Shown: positions 14,598 through 24,029 of the stretch, in pieces
Layout of the letters: each line of letters opens with the position of its first letter
Position numbering within the stretch: position 1 is the first letter of the stretch
Assembly (NCBI RefSeq): GCF_000312305.1
Contig: NZ_HE999457.1
Location: forward strand, 3,436 to 35,495
Length of the DNA: 32,060 nt
DNA from: Prevotella conceptionensis 9403948
GTDB taxonomy: Bacteria; Bacteroidota; Bacteroidia; Bacteroidales; Bacteroidaceae
Direction of reading: 5' to 3'
Translations under genes and position numbers: made by a program
The notes under the pieces: generated by a model
The model's input: only the letters and a program-made list of their open reading frames with translations
What the model was told of the DNA's origin: nothing
Databases searched by the model: none

Positions 14598-15830
14598 ATG
14601 TTGACGTATCTGATAAAAGCAAACGTTGTGTTGGTGGTGCTTTTCGGGTTCTACCAACTCATTAGCGCAGGCGACACTTTCTTTAAATGGCGGCGCCTGT
14701 CGTTGCTCACAATCTACGTGCTGTCGCTGTTGCTGCCCGCGATAGACCTCTCTGTGCTGGTTAACGAAACGGCACCGCTGGGCAATATCTTACCGCGCAT
14801 GGCCTATAACCTGCCCGAAGTGACGGTGCAACCCACACACGACAACTTTGATTGGCAGCAGCTAGCCGTTTGGCTATACACTGGCGTGGCCTTAGCTTTG
14901 CTTTTGCGCGTGTTTTGGCAGGTTGTTGTGGTGTGCAGGTTGGCACAGCGCAGCGAACGCGCAACGTTGCACGGCACAGCGGTTTGTTTGTTGACAGGCG
15001 ATTACAGCCCCTTTTCATTCTTCCGTTGGATATTTGTCAACCCTGGCGACAAGACGCCGTCGCAGGTTCAACAGATACTGACACACGAACAAACACACGT
15101 AGCGCAGTGGCATTCGGCAGACGCGTTGCTGTCGCAACTCTTTGTCGCCGCCTTTTGGTTCAACCCTGCGGCGTGGCTTATGCGCCTGCAAGTGCGCAAC
15201 AATCTTGAATATCTGGCCGACCGCTCGGTTATCAATGGCGGAACGGACAAAAAGGCCTACCAATACCATTTGTTGGCAGTGGCCTATCGAACGAATGTAG
15301 CTACAATAACTAATAATTTCAATGTATTACCCTTAAAGAAAAGAATTAAAATGATGAATAAGCAAACATCCAATCCGTTGGCACGCTTTAAGTACTTGCT
15401 TTTCGTGCCGTTGGCCGTCGCTTTGCTGGCGATGAATAGTACCGCAATGAGGGCGAATGTGCAGAAAAAGGTGGTGAAGACCACCAAAGTCACGAAGAAA
15501 ACAAGTGCAACCGACAAGGTGTATGAGGTGTGTGAGCAGATGCCTACCTTCCCTGGTGGGGATGCTGCACTGATGAAATACCTTTCGGAGAATGTGAAAT
15601 ACCCCGCTCTTGCCATAAAAGCCCAAGAGCAAGGCCGCGTTGTGGTTAGCTTTACAGTAGAGAAGGATGGGGCAATATCCGACGTAAAGGTAGCCAGGAC
15701 GGTAACACCTTCGCTCGATGCCGAGGCGGTAAGGGTGGTAAAGGCCATGCCTAAATGGACTCCTGGTAAGCAAGGCGGCCAACTTGTGCGCGTAAGGTAT
15801 AACGTACCTGTGTCTTTCAAATTAAATTAA
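14598..15830 (+). CDS. BlaR1-type M56 peptidase fused to a TonB C-terminal domain (410 aa)
   Basis: An inner-membrane zinc peptidase joined to an energy-transducer domain. Hydrophobic segments lie near residues 2-20, 35-52 and 90-113. The zinc motif HEQTH is at residues 163-167, with a likely third ligand Glu204 in NLEYLADRSV. A further membrane segment (about 265-285, FVPLAVALLAM) leads, through a Lys/Thr-rich linker, to a TonB domain from about residue 310 with YEVCEQMPTFPGGDAAL, GRVVVSFTVEKDGAISDVKV and VRYNVPVSFKLN. Fusions of this type are known in Bacteroidota. From residue 252 (MMNKQTSNPL) onward it matches the four downstream genes almost end to end, so this tail seems to be their source or relative. 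It probably works with the repressor upstream. Confidence 0.93.
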   Translation: MLTYLIKANVVLVVLFGFYQLISAGDTFFKWRRLSLLTIYVLSLLLPAIDLSVLVNETAPLGNILPRMAYNLPEVTVQPTHDNFDWQQLAVWLYTGVALALLLRVFWQVVVVCRLAQRSERATLHGTAVCLLTGDYSPFSFFRWIFVNPGDKTPSQVQQILTHEQTHVAQWHSADALLSQLFVAAFWFNPAAWLMRLQVRNNLEYLADRSVINGGTDKKAYQYHLLAVAYRTNVATITNNFNVLPLKKRIKMMNKQTSNPLARFKYLLFVPLAVALLAMNSTAMRANVQKKVVKTTKVTKKTSATDKVYEVCEQMPTFPGGDAALMKYLSENVKYPALAIKAQEQGRVVVSFTVEKDGAISDVKVARTVTPSLDAEAVRVVKAMPKWTPGKQGGQLVRVRYNVPVSFKLN

Positions 15831-15842
15831 AGAACAAGTAAG

Positions 15843-15929
15843 GTTGACAAGTTAATGAGTTGACAGGCTAACGCGGGGGGCAGGTTAGTGGTCTACCCCA
15901 CCTCCTTGTTGGCTCGTTAACTTGCCAAC
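15843..15929. repeat. Octamer-derived dyad (hairpin) after the peptidase-TonB gene
   Basis: The left arm of three GTTGACAA-type octamers (15843-15866) is complementary, allowing G-U pairs, to 15906-15929. The middle has a GGGG/CCCC inner stem. The block recurs at 16724-16810 after the next gene. It may serve as the 3' hairpin of the transcript. Confidence 0.75.
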
Positions 15930-15987
15930 GCACCACCTTTTTCATCGCTTAATGGCAGATAAAGCTGCTGCCTTAATAAATAAACAC

Positions 15988-16163
15988 GAACGTTTTCGTT
16001 AAGCCAAATGAACAATGTTGAGCTTGCTCGGACATTGTCGTGGCGAGAAAACGCACTTTTAGAGGAACGAGAAAAGAACGTTTTCGTTAAGCCAAATGAA
16101 CAATGTAGAGCTTACTCGGACATTGTCATGGCGAGAAAACGCACCTTTCGAGGAACGAGAAAA
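15988..16163. repeat. Two tandem 88-bp repeats with nested hairpins
   Basis: Copies at 15988-16075 and 16076-16163 differ at only 5 of 88 positions. Each holds nested inverted repeats: GTTTTC with GAAAAC, then ACAATGT with ACATTGT, then a central GAGC/GCTC (GAG/CTC in copy 2). They lie just upstream of a TonB-domain gene. ACGAA-N4-TTCGT at 15986-15999 resembles the repressor operator but has a spacer one base longer. Confidence 0.9.
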
Positions 16164-16181
16164 GAACCATTTAATAAATTG

Positions 16182-16703
16182 ATGAGTATGAAGAATAAGC
16201 AAAAAACAAATTCGTTTGCAGGTTATAAGTACCTGCTTTTCGTGCCGTTGGCTTTCGCCTTGGTGTTTATGACCAGCTGCAAAAGAAAGACGAAAGTACA
16301 AGAACAAGTTATGGAGGGCACAAAAGTTGAAGTGAAAGCAGAAACGGGCGAGGACACTGCACAAATCAAGAATGCCGAACCAACGGATAAGGCGTATGAG
16401 GTGGTTGAGCAGATGCCTACTTTCAAGGGCGGAGATGCTGCATTGATGAAGTATCTCTCGGAGAACATTAAGTACCCCGAAGCAGCCGAGAAAGCAGGAG
16501 AACAAGGTCGCGTTGTGGTTAATTTCATTGTAGAGAAAGATGGGGCGGTATCTAACGTAAAGGTAGCTAGGTCGGTAACGCCAACACTCGATGCAGAGGC
16601 GGTAAGAGTGATAAAGGCCATGCCCAAGTGGGTTCCTGGCAAGCAAGACGGCAAGTTAGTGCGCGTGAAGTATAACGTACCTGTGTCTTTCAGATTGCAA
16701 TAG
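16182..16703 (+). CDS. Free-standing TonB-domain protein, paralog 1 (173 aa)
   Basis: A match to the last 159 residues of the peptidase-TonB fusion. The N-terminus MSMKNKQKTNSFAGYKYLLF leads into a hydrophobic segment with VFMTSCKRK, which could be a membrane anchor or a lipoprotein signal with the lipidated Cys in TSC. A Glu/Lys/Thr linker follows, then the TonB domain from about residue 72 (YEVVEQMPTFKGGDAAL; GRVVVNFIVEKDGAVSNVKV; VKYNVPVSFRLQ). I chose 16182 because it lines up with the other paralogs; an open frame from 16008 only runs through the 88-bp repeats. It is 86-91% similar by eye to the fusion over the domain core. Likely partner: a TonB-dependent outer-membrane receptor, none of which is in the window. 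Confidence 0.88.
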   Translation: MSMKNKQKTNSFAGYKYLLFVPLAFALVFMTSCKRKTKVQEQVMEGTKVEVKAETGEDTAQIKNAEPTDKAYEVVEQMPTFKGGDAALMKYLSENIKYPEAAEKAGEQGRVVVNFIVEKDGAVSNVKVARSVTPTLDAEAVRVIKAMPKWVPGKQDGKLVRVKYNVPVSFRLQ

Positions 16704-16723
16704 CATACAGCTAGGCTGGTAAC

Positions 16724-16810
16724 ATTGACGAGTTAATGGGTTGGCAAGCGAATGTGGGGTTGGCTAGTGGCTTACTCCCACCCTCCTTGTCGGCTCATTA
16801 ACTTGCTGGC
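16724..16810. repeat. Second copy of the octamer-derived dyad
   Basis: It aligns with 15843-15929 over its whole length: left arm ATTGACGA, GTTAATGG, GTTGGCAA (16724-16747), right arm 16787-16810. The arms still pair despite changes between copies. So the unit of duplication was gene plus hairpin. Confidence 0.75.
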
Positions 16811-16885
16811 GAAGGGCCTTTTGTCCTGTCAATGGCTGGTTAATCCGTTTCTTTAATGAGATAATACGTTGCATCTAACAAATAA

Positions 16886-17380
16886 ATGCGTATGAAGCAT
16901 AAACAAACGCCCAAATTGTTTGCAGGCTTTAAGTGTCTGCTTTTCGTCGTTTCGGCCCTCATATTGTTGGTTATTGTCATCGTTCCTGTTAGGGCGAACG
17001 CGCAGGATAAAAAGGGAAAGACCACCCAAACGCGTAAAGACACCACCACAGATGATAAGATTTACGAGGTGTGTGAGCAGATGCCCATCTTCGAAGGCGG
17101 TGATGCTGCACTGATGAAATACCTTACGGATAGTGTGAAGTATCCCGAATTGACTAAGAAACATGGGGTGCAAGGGCGCGTTGTAATAGGCTTTATTGTC
17201 GAGAAAGACGGCTCTCTCACCGACGTTAAGGTGTTACGGCATGTGGATATAGCCCTTGATGCCGAGGCATTAAGAGTGGTTAAGGGCATGCCTAAATGGA
17301 TTCCTGGCTGCCAAGACGAGCAACTTGTGCGCGTAAGATATAACGTACCTGTATCTTTTAGGCTGAAACCAATGGAGTGA
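16886..17380 (+). CDS. Free-standing TonB-domain protein, paralog 2 (164 aa)
   Basis: Opens with MRMKHKQTPKLFAGFKCLLF, the same motif as the fusion's internal MMNKQT segment. A hydrophobic run (about residues 19-35) ends in VRANAQDKK, which looks like a signal peptidase I site before Q. A basic Thr-rich linker (TTQTRKDTTTDD) precedes the TonB domain: YEVCEQMPIFEGGDAALM, GRVVIGFIVEKDGSLTDVKV, VRYNVPVSFRLK. If the segment is cleaved, the TonB domain would be free in the periplasm; if not, it is membrane anchored. The domain is complete, about 95 residues. It is followed by a spacer with another octamer-type dyad. Confidence 0.88.
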   Translation: MRMKHKQTPKLFAGFKCLLFVVSALILLVIVIVPVRANAQDKKGKTTQTRKDTTTDDKIYEVCEQMPIFEGGDAALMKYLTDSVKYPELTKKHGVQGRVVIGFIVEKDGSLTDVKVLRHVDIALDAEALRVVKGMPKWIPGCQDEQLVRVRYNVPVSFRLKPME

Positions 17381-17427
17381 ATGACTGGCGGCTTAACGAA
17401 ATGATGTGCTAATTGGGGGTTGATTAC

Positions 17428-17520
17428 AGGTTGAAAGTAGGCAGGTTGGTAATAGAACGACTGGAAACTGACGGCTAAATCTGTATGTTTGTCAACCCGC
17501 CTATTTGCTAACTTACCTAT
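17428..17520. repeat. Degenerate octamer dyad between TonB paralogs 2 and 3
   Basis: GTTGAAAG, TAGGCAGG, TTGGTAAT on the left faces TTGTCAAC, CCGCCTAT, TTGCTAAC, TTACCTAT on the right (17489-17520). The arms are partly complementary. This is a more decayed version of the dyads at 15843 and 16724. Confidence 0.5.
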
Positions 17521-17527
17521 TTTATCC

Positions 17528-17558
17528 TTGCTTATCATCCAAGAAATTAATATATTTG
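17528..17558 (+). promoter_or_regulatory. Promoter for TonB paralog 3
   Basis: TTG (17528-17530), a 20-base spacer and TATATTTG (17551-17558) make an excellent Bacteroidota promoter 50 bases before the ATG at 17610. At least the last two paralogs can thus be transcribed independently of the peptidase gene. Confidence 0.75.
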
Positions 17559-17609
17559 CAAACTGACAGCAATGCAAGACTGCTGTAACGTATAACCATT
17601 TAAATAATC

Positions 17610-18095
17610 ATGAGTATGAATAACAAACAAACACCTAATCTGTTTGCAGGCTTTAAGTGTCTGCTTTTCGCCATTTCGACCCTTGTCTTGTTGGTTATTG
17701 TCTTCGCTCCTGCAAGGGCGAACGCACAGGATAAAAAGGAGAAGACCACCCAAACGCGTAAGGACACCACCACAGACGATAAGGTTTACGAGGTGTGTGA
17801 GCAGATGCCCACCTACAAAGGAGGGGAAGAGGCAATGATGAGATTTCTTTCGCAGGTAACAAGGTATCCACAACGGGCCCAAGAGTTCGGCATACAAGGC
17901 TGTGTTGTGGTTGGCTTTATCGTTGAGAAAGACGGGTCGCTAAGCGACTTTAAGTTCATACAACGGGTGGACCCTGAACTTGATGACGAGGCTTTAAAGA
18001 CTGTAAAGGCTATGCCTAAGTGGAATCCAGGTAAACACAACGGTAAAAATGTACGCGTGCGGCATAGTGTACCCGTTAGTTTTAAGCTTATATAA
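17610..18095 (+). CDS. Free-standing TonB-domain protein, paralog 3 (161 aa)
   Basis: The N-terminus MSMNNKQTPNLFAGFKCLLF and hydrophobic run end in PARANAQDKK, a likely signal peptidase site. The linker is almost identical to paralog 2 (TTQTRKDTTTDDKVYEVCEQ). The TonB domain is more diverged: YKGGEEAMMRFLSQVTRYPQ, GCVVVGFIVEKDGSLSDFKF, VRHSVPVSFKLI. The conserved N of YNVP is S here. The high identity of the leader and linker with paralog 2 against a diverged domain suggests recent duplication or gene conversion followed by change in the part that contacts receptors. It has its own promoter at 17528-17558. Confidence 0.88.
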   Translation: MSMNNKQTPNLFAGFKCLLFAISTLVLLVIVFAPARANAQDKKEKTTQTRKDTTTDDKVYEVCEQMPTYKGGEEAMMRFLSQVTRYPQRAQEFGIQGCVVVGFIVEKDGSLSDFKFIQRVDPELDDEALKTVKAMPKWNPGKHNGKNVRVRHSVPVSFKLI

Positions 18096-18224
18096 ATGAG
18101 GTGTGGACCAGCGGTTGACTTCTCAACTAACCAACTTCCATCGCCTGTCGTGCGATAAATCTCTCTGCATGTTAGTCAAATTCAATGTCAGATAACCTCA
18201 ATACACAATCATAAAAATAGAAGA

Positions 18225-18710
18225 ATGAAAATGAAGAACAAGCAAGCCTGCAAGCGGTTAGTAGGCTTTGATTGTCGGCTTTTTGCCGTATTGGCCTTTG
18301 CCTTTATGGCTGTTGTCTTCGCGCCAGCAAGGGCGAATGCGCAGAGAAAAGTTCGAAATAAGTACGAACGCCCCAAACGGATTGAGGTAGACGATAAGGT
18401 TTACAATGTATGTGAGCTGATGCCATGCTTTAAAGGGGGCGATGCAGCACTGCTGCAATATCTGGGTAAGACGGCCAGATACCCCCAATCGGCGCAAAAA
18501 ATCAAAAAGGAAGGGTGCGTAATCGTGAGTTTCATTGTAGAGAAAGATGGTTCGCTGTCTGACTTTAAGGTTGAACGAGCGGTGGATGCAGCCCTTGATG
18601 CCGAGGCTTTGCGTGTGATGAAGGCCATGCCTAACTGGTTGCCAGGCCAACAAGACGGCAGATTTGTACGCGTGAGGTATAGCGTACCTTTGCGATTTAA
18701 GCTGAACTAA
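18225..18710 (+). CDS. Free-standing TonB-domain protein, paralog 4 (161 aa)
   Basis: The N-terminus MKMKNKQACKRLVGFDCRLF and hydrophobic run end in PARANAQRKV. The linker is basic and Arg-rich (RNKYERPKRIEVDDKVYNVCEL), unlike the Thr-rich one of paralogs 2 and 3. TonB domain: MPCFKGGDAALLQYLGKTAR, GCVIVSFIVEKDGSLSDFKV, VRYSVPLRFKLN. It is the most diverged member, but the fold-defining Pro, Gly and VP positions are kept. It lies 129 bases after paralog 3, probably on the same transcript. The run of paralogs ends here, with octamer array 8 beginning 30 bases downstream. Confidence 0.87.
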   Translation: MKMKNKQACKRLVGFDCRLFAVLAFAFMAVVFAPARANAQRKVRNKYERPKRIEVDDKVYNVCELMPCFKGGDAALLQYLGKTARYPQSAQKIKKEGCVIVSFIVEKDGSLSDFKVERAVDAALDAEALRVMKAMPNWLPGQQDGRFVRVRYSVPLRFKLN

Positions 18711-18740
18711 AAACAGATAAAGACCGTAACGCTGCTGACA

Positions 18741-18829
18741 GTGGACGAGTTTGCAAGTTGACAAGTTGACAAATTAACGAGTTAACAGGTTGATAAATCA
18801 CACGGGTTGACAAGTTTATAAGCCAGCAA
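18741..18829. repeat. Octamer array 8 (11 units, GTTGACAA type)
   Basis: GTGGACGA, GTTTGCAA, GTTGACAA twice, ATTAACGA, GTTAACAG and so on, with a single one-base slip at 18805. It lies between convergent genes (TonB paralog 4 and the GH25 gene). Confidence 0.85.
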
Positions 18830-18935
18830 ATGGCTCTGCTTACGGCCTATTGTCACTCCATGAACATACTCACTTATAACCTTAGCAACTTAATTTCCAC
18901 AAAAACAAGGTCTAAACATCACACTAAATGTCCAT

Positions 18936-20165
18936 TTACAACTTCGCCTTAAACTCGTCGAACACCTCTTTATAGCCATTAAACACGTTAATGTCTACCT
19001 CGCCTTGTATGCCTTGCACCCGCCCGTCGGGGCATAGTTGCCAATACACCAAATGAACATCGGGTTTGTATTCGCCATAACGCGCAATCCAAATGTCGTA
19101 GTCGCGCTTGATGTCGGGAGCCAGTGGCAAGTAACGATTAACAAACTGCTGACTGATATAAAGTATGGGGCGCTTGCCCGTTCGTTGCTCCACAATAGTG
19201 AGCCAAGTGCGAACGGCTTTGAAGAGAACCTCAGCACCACCCATCTTGGCAATCTGCTGCGGACTGGGTTCCACGTCGAGCACAGGCGGAAAATCGCCTT
19301 TCGATATGTGCGAATGGCGTAAGAAATGGGCCGCCTGAGCCGCAGCAGGCGAGTAAATGGAGAAGAAATGATAAGTGCCAACGCTGAAACCGTGGGCGCG
19401 AGCTTGCTTATAGTCGGCCTTGTAAAAGGGATTGAGCAGCGATTTGCCCTCGGTACTCTTGATATAAATAAACGATATGGGATAGTTTACCTGCCCATGA
19501 ATGGCCTTTCGGCTAGCCGTTCCCAAGTGAATGATGCGCAATTGGTTCCATTTGATGGGATGTACGCGCTTGTTGATGACGTGTTGGTATTTTGAAATGT
19601 CGATACCATAGATGCGTTCGGTGGTATAAGTAAGGCGTTCGCCCAGATATTGGCCTGCTTTCCATTCGCCAACCTTCACTTTGGGCTGTGCAGTAAGGGC
19701 AAATCCCTTACCTGTTTGGGCATCGTTTTCCCAATGTCCTTCGTAGTGGCTGCCGTCGTTGCCCGTATATTCGCCGTGTCCGCTGGCCATCATCTTACTA
19801 TTAAAGCTGCCCACGTACACACCTGCGGCATCTTCGCGAGTGCCACTCACCAGCGTGTCGGCATTCCAACGTCCTGTAATTTTCCGTCCTTTGCTGTCGT
19901 GCGCCGTGCCCATTCCCTGCCGTTTTCCTTCCTTCCATTGTCCAGCATACACCACACTGTCTTTCAGCCACAACACACCATAGCCATGACTGCGGCCACG
20001 AAGTACCGTGCCTTGGTAGCAAAGATCGCCTTCTTGTTGCAACACCTGTGCCGTTCCATCTCCGTTAAGTGTATTCTTCTCGAAGTGGCAAGCGCCGAAA
20101 AGTACCACAACCAGCAATGCCGTGAGCCAAAGAAAGCGTTTAGGATGGTTTATTTTTCGTTCCAT
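18936..20165 (-). CDS. MORN-repeat lipoprotein with GH25 lysozyme domain (409 aa)
   Basis: A predicted muramidase that cuts peptidoglycan glycan strands, anchored at the cell envelope. A hydrophobic signal (about residues 11-26) ends in FGAC, a likely lipobox with Cys26. Residues 48-180 hold about five MORN-type repeats (YQGTVLRGRSHGYG, YAGQWKEGKRQGMG, YVGS..., YEGHWENDAQTGKG). Residues 187-405 form a glycoside hydrolase family 25 domain with GIDISKYQ (catalytic-type Asp189), VLDVEPS (Asp297 and Glu299) and the closing VYWQ and VDIN motifs. The active-site acids look intact. Its first 16 bases overlap the end of the upstream gene, so translational coupling is likely. The MORN part may place the enzyme on membrane or wall; that is inference. 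Confidence 0.92.
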   Translation of the reverse strand: MERKINHPKRFLWLTALLVVVLFGACHFEKNTLNGDGTAQVLQQEGDLCYQGTVLRGRSHGYGVLWLKDSVVYAGQWKEGKRQGMGTAHDSKGRKITGRWNADTLVSGTREDAAGVYVGSFNSKMMASGHGEYTGNDGSHYEGHWENDAQTGKGFALTAQPKVKVGEWKAGQYLGERLTYTTERIYGIDISKYQHVINKRVHPIKWNQLRIIHLGTASRKAIHGQVNYPISFIYIKSTEGKSLLNPFYKADYKQARAHGFSVGTYHFFSIYSPAAAQAAHFLRHSHISKGDFPPVLDVEPSPQQIAKMGGAEVLFKAVRTWLTIVEQRTGKRPILYISQQFVNRYLPLAPDIKRDYDIWIARYGEYKPDVHLVYWQLCPDGRVQGIQGEVDINVFNGYKEVFDEFKAKL

Positions 20166-21157
20166 AGCATTTTGGCGATGATGTTGCGAGGCACTATACC
20201 TACACCGTTATACATTCCAACGAAACGTCCCCACGCACTGAACACGGGCGAACCTGCTTGTCCTAGCGCGGCGTGCATGCGCAAGCCGCTATCCGTTTGC
20301 ACACTGGCCGCCCATACAGCAGCACTGTCTTTAACCGTGGCCAAGGGGTCTAAGCCCAATCCAGGCACGCTTGCCACGCGCACCTCTCCCGTTGCCGACA
20401 TGCCCCAAGGCAAGGCCGAAAGCGCATTTGCGCGCCAAGGCTTTCTCTCGTCTGTGGTTTGTAGCAGGCACAAGCCCCATTGTTGGTCTTCGCGCAAACA
20501 TTTGGCAGCGATGCTCTTGCCGTCGAAAAGCAGGGCATAACGCGTGTGGCGCAACACCCGCAGTTGCTTTTCCTTACACAACACAGCAAGCCTTTTGCTC
20601 ACCTTTTGCACCTCGGCCAACCGCATTTTCAGCTTATGGGCGTAGGCCAAAACGGCCGTATAGCCTTCGTCTTGCATGCCGTGCACCTTCATATAGTAGT
20701 TGATTTCCTTCACTTCTCGTTTCAGTTGTTTTTCTTGTGCAAGCAGTTTGCCCAATGTTTTCCGCACCATCGTGTTCACATCGGTGGGCAATTTCCCCTT
20801 ATCAGCTGTGCCATGAGGCATGGCAGCGACAACTCTACCACTGCACGAGGGCAGCAATGCAAGCCTGTTAACCCAAAAACCAGAGATGAGATGGGGTGCT
20901 TTAAGTAAGTCTGTGGGGCTTGTTGCTGCCTTGGCGAAAGTGCTATCGGGAGCTACTTCGGCAAAAAACACCACCTTGTCGGCACCTGTACCCACGGTGT
21001 ACCACAGGTTGCTCTGCACAACCACAACGCTATTGCGCATCTGCCGTTGCGAAGAGAAACAGCACATCACGGCATAAACCAGCGCGCCAACCAACAGCAC
21101 GGCGGCCACAAGGCTCCATGCCATGCCCTTGCTCATCCTTCTTTTCTTTCTTTTCAT
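20150..21157 (-). CDS. Membrane-anchored trypsin-like protein, apparently catalytically dead (335 aa)
   Basis: Residues 11-33 form a single membrane anchor after a very basic start (MKRKKRRMSKG). The remainder should be periplasmic. A helical, Lys/Glu-rich stretch (about residues 128-200) sits in the middle. The C-terminal part shows trypsin-fold phrases: GFWVNRLALLPS where a SGF...TNHHV would be expected, GLCLLQTT where DLALLK is usual, and GQAGSPVFSAWGRFVGMYNG where GNSGSPVF is usual. All three catalytic positions (His, Asp, Ser) seem replaced. This reading is by pattern and moderately sure; an unrelated fold cannot be excluded. It overlaps the GH25 gene by 16 bases and may regulate or localise that enzyme. 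Confidence 0.6.
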   Translation of the reverse strand: MKRKKRRMSKGMAWSLVAAVLLVGALVYAVMCCFSSQRQMRNSVVVVQSNLWYTVGTGADKVVFFAEVAPDSTFAKAATSPTDLLKAPHLISGFWVNRLALLPSCSGRVVAAMPHGTADKGKLPTDVNTMVRKTLGKLLAQEKQLKREVKEINYYMKVHGMQDEGYTAVLAYAHKLKMRLAEVQKVSKRLAVLCKEKQLRVLRHTRYALLFDGKSIAAKCLREDQQWGLCLLQTTDERKPWRANALSALPWGMSATGEVRVASVPGLGLDPLATVKDSAAVWAASVQTDSGLRMHAALGQAGSPVFSAWGRFVGMYNGVGIVPRNIIAKMLWNEK

Positions 21158-21205
21158 TGTTCCGGTCTTAGGCGTTTTTCCCGCCTATGTTGTCGATTAT
21201 CGGTG

Positions 21206-21213
21206 CAAAGTTA
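21206..21213 (-). promoter_or_regulatory. Promoter -7 box of the two-gene GH25 operon
   Basis: TAACTTTG followed by C on the minus strand, 49 bases before the ATG at 21157. The -33 element is not clear. It lies between two divergent genes. Confidence 0.6.
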
Positions 21214-21354
21214 ATCTAAAAATCCTAATCTTGCACACCCCCACTCGCGAAAAAATGTACACCTGCAAGATGTACAACGCATGCGCACGCAATCGTTTGC
21301 ATTATTTTTTGCACATATCTATAAGTGTCACATGCCATTTTCGACATTTTATTT

Positions 21355-21362
21355 TATCTTTG
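21355..21362 (+). promoter_or_regulatory. Promoter -7 box of the GH97 gene
   Basis: TATCTTTG followed by CAAAA, about 85 bases before the ATG at 21447. The -33 region has no exact TTG at 19-21 bases. Confidence 0.6.
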
Positions 21363-21419
21363 CAAAAGGAACAGGTGTGCGAAACGAGCGCGCGTTTCCT
21401 TGTTGTTCCACCTTTATGA

Positions 21420-23540
<2,121 letters not shown>

Positions 23541-23767
23541 AGGTTTGGCACGAGGGTTTGCTGTTGGGCTTTACCATAAGGCTACATGCCCGCATGCGTA
23601 TGCACTTATGTAAGGTAAGAAAAGAATGGGCACGACATAGGGAAGAGAAAAAATGCTTTTGCAGTTGTTGCGAAAGGCAGAACAAGCCTAATGCGTGCAG
23701 CAAGTAGTCATCACACGGGCTAAGCCTGTAACGTCCATTCAAGCCCACGCACACAGGCACTATGGCT

Positions 23768-23892
23768 CAATGCCACGTAGACAGCCCCTTGTTGTGTAGC
23801 AATTGCATTCTCGCTGCATTGCTAGAAGTTGGCAGTTGCCACGCATTCACTCGCTGAATGCAACACAACAAGGGGCTATTTACGTGGCATTG
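23768..23892. other. 125-bp structured element closed by a 30-bp stem
   Basis: The left arm 23768-23797 pairs with 23863-23892 at 28 of 30 positions (one of the others is G-U). Inside are two clear hairpins, 23798-23823 (9 bp with a bulge) and 23843-23861 (GCATTC/GAATGC), and a small one at 23830-23841. The two larger loops share the GCATTC..CGCT sequence. The fold resembles a cloverleaf or Y shape. It is not a tRNA. The stretch 23541-23767 has no gene. Confidence 0.85.
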
Positions 23893-24029
23893 TGCGTTAA
23901 AATGGTTTGCGGGGTGTTGAAGTTTGCGGTAAGGGAAGTTCCTTACTCCCAGAAAAAATCGATGCTTTACGCCATTATTGCCCACTTGTCTACCTGTAAA
24001 CTATTCAAAACATCCACTTGCCGGCCCTC

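Noticed and set aside
14090..15830. Beta-lactam resistance operon
   Set aside because: BlaI and BlaR1-type genes are present, but there is no beta-lactamase or penicillin-binding protein, and the sensor end is TonB in place of a penicillin-binding domain.
16008..16181. Upstream start for TonB paralog 1 (adds 58 residues)
   Set aside because: The extension is only the 88-bp tandem repeat read as protein. The other paralogs and the fusion's internal segment all start at the MxMKNKQ position.
23768..23892. Integron attC site or tRNA-like gene
   Set aside because: No GTTRRRY/RYYYAAC core pair at the stem ends and no gene cassette or integrase. The fold lacks T-arm and anticodon features.
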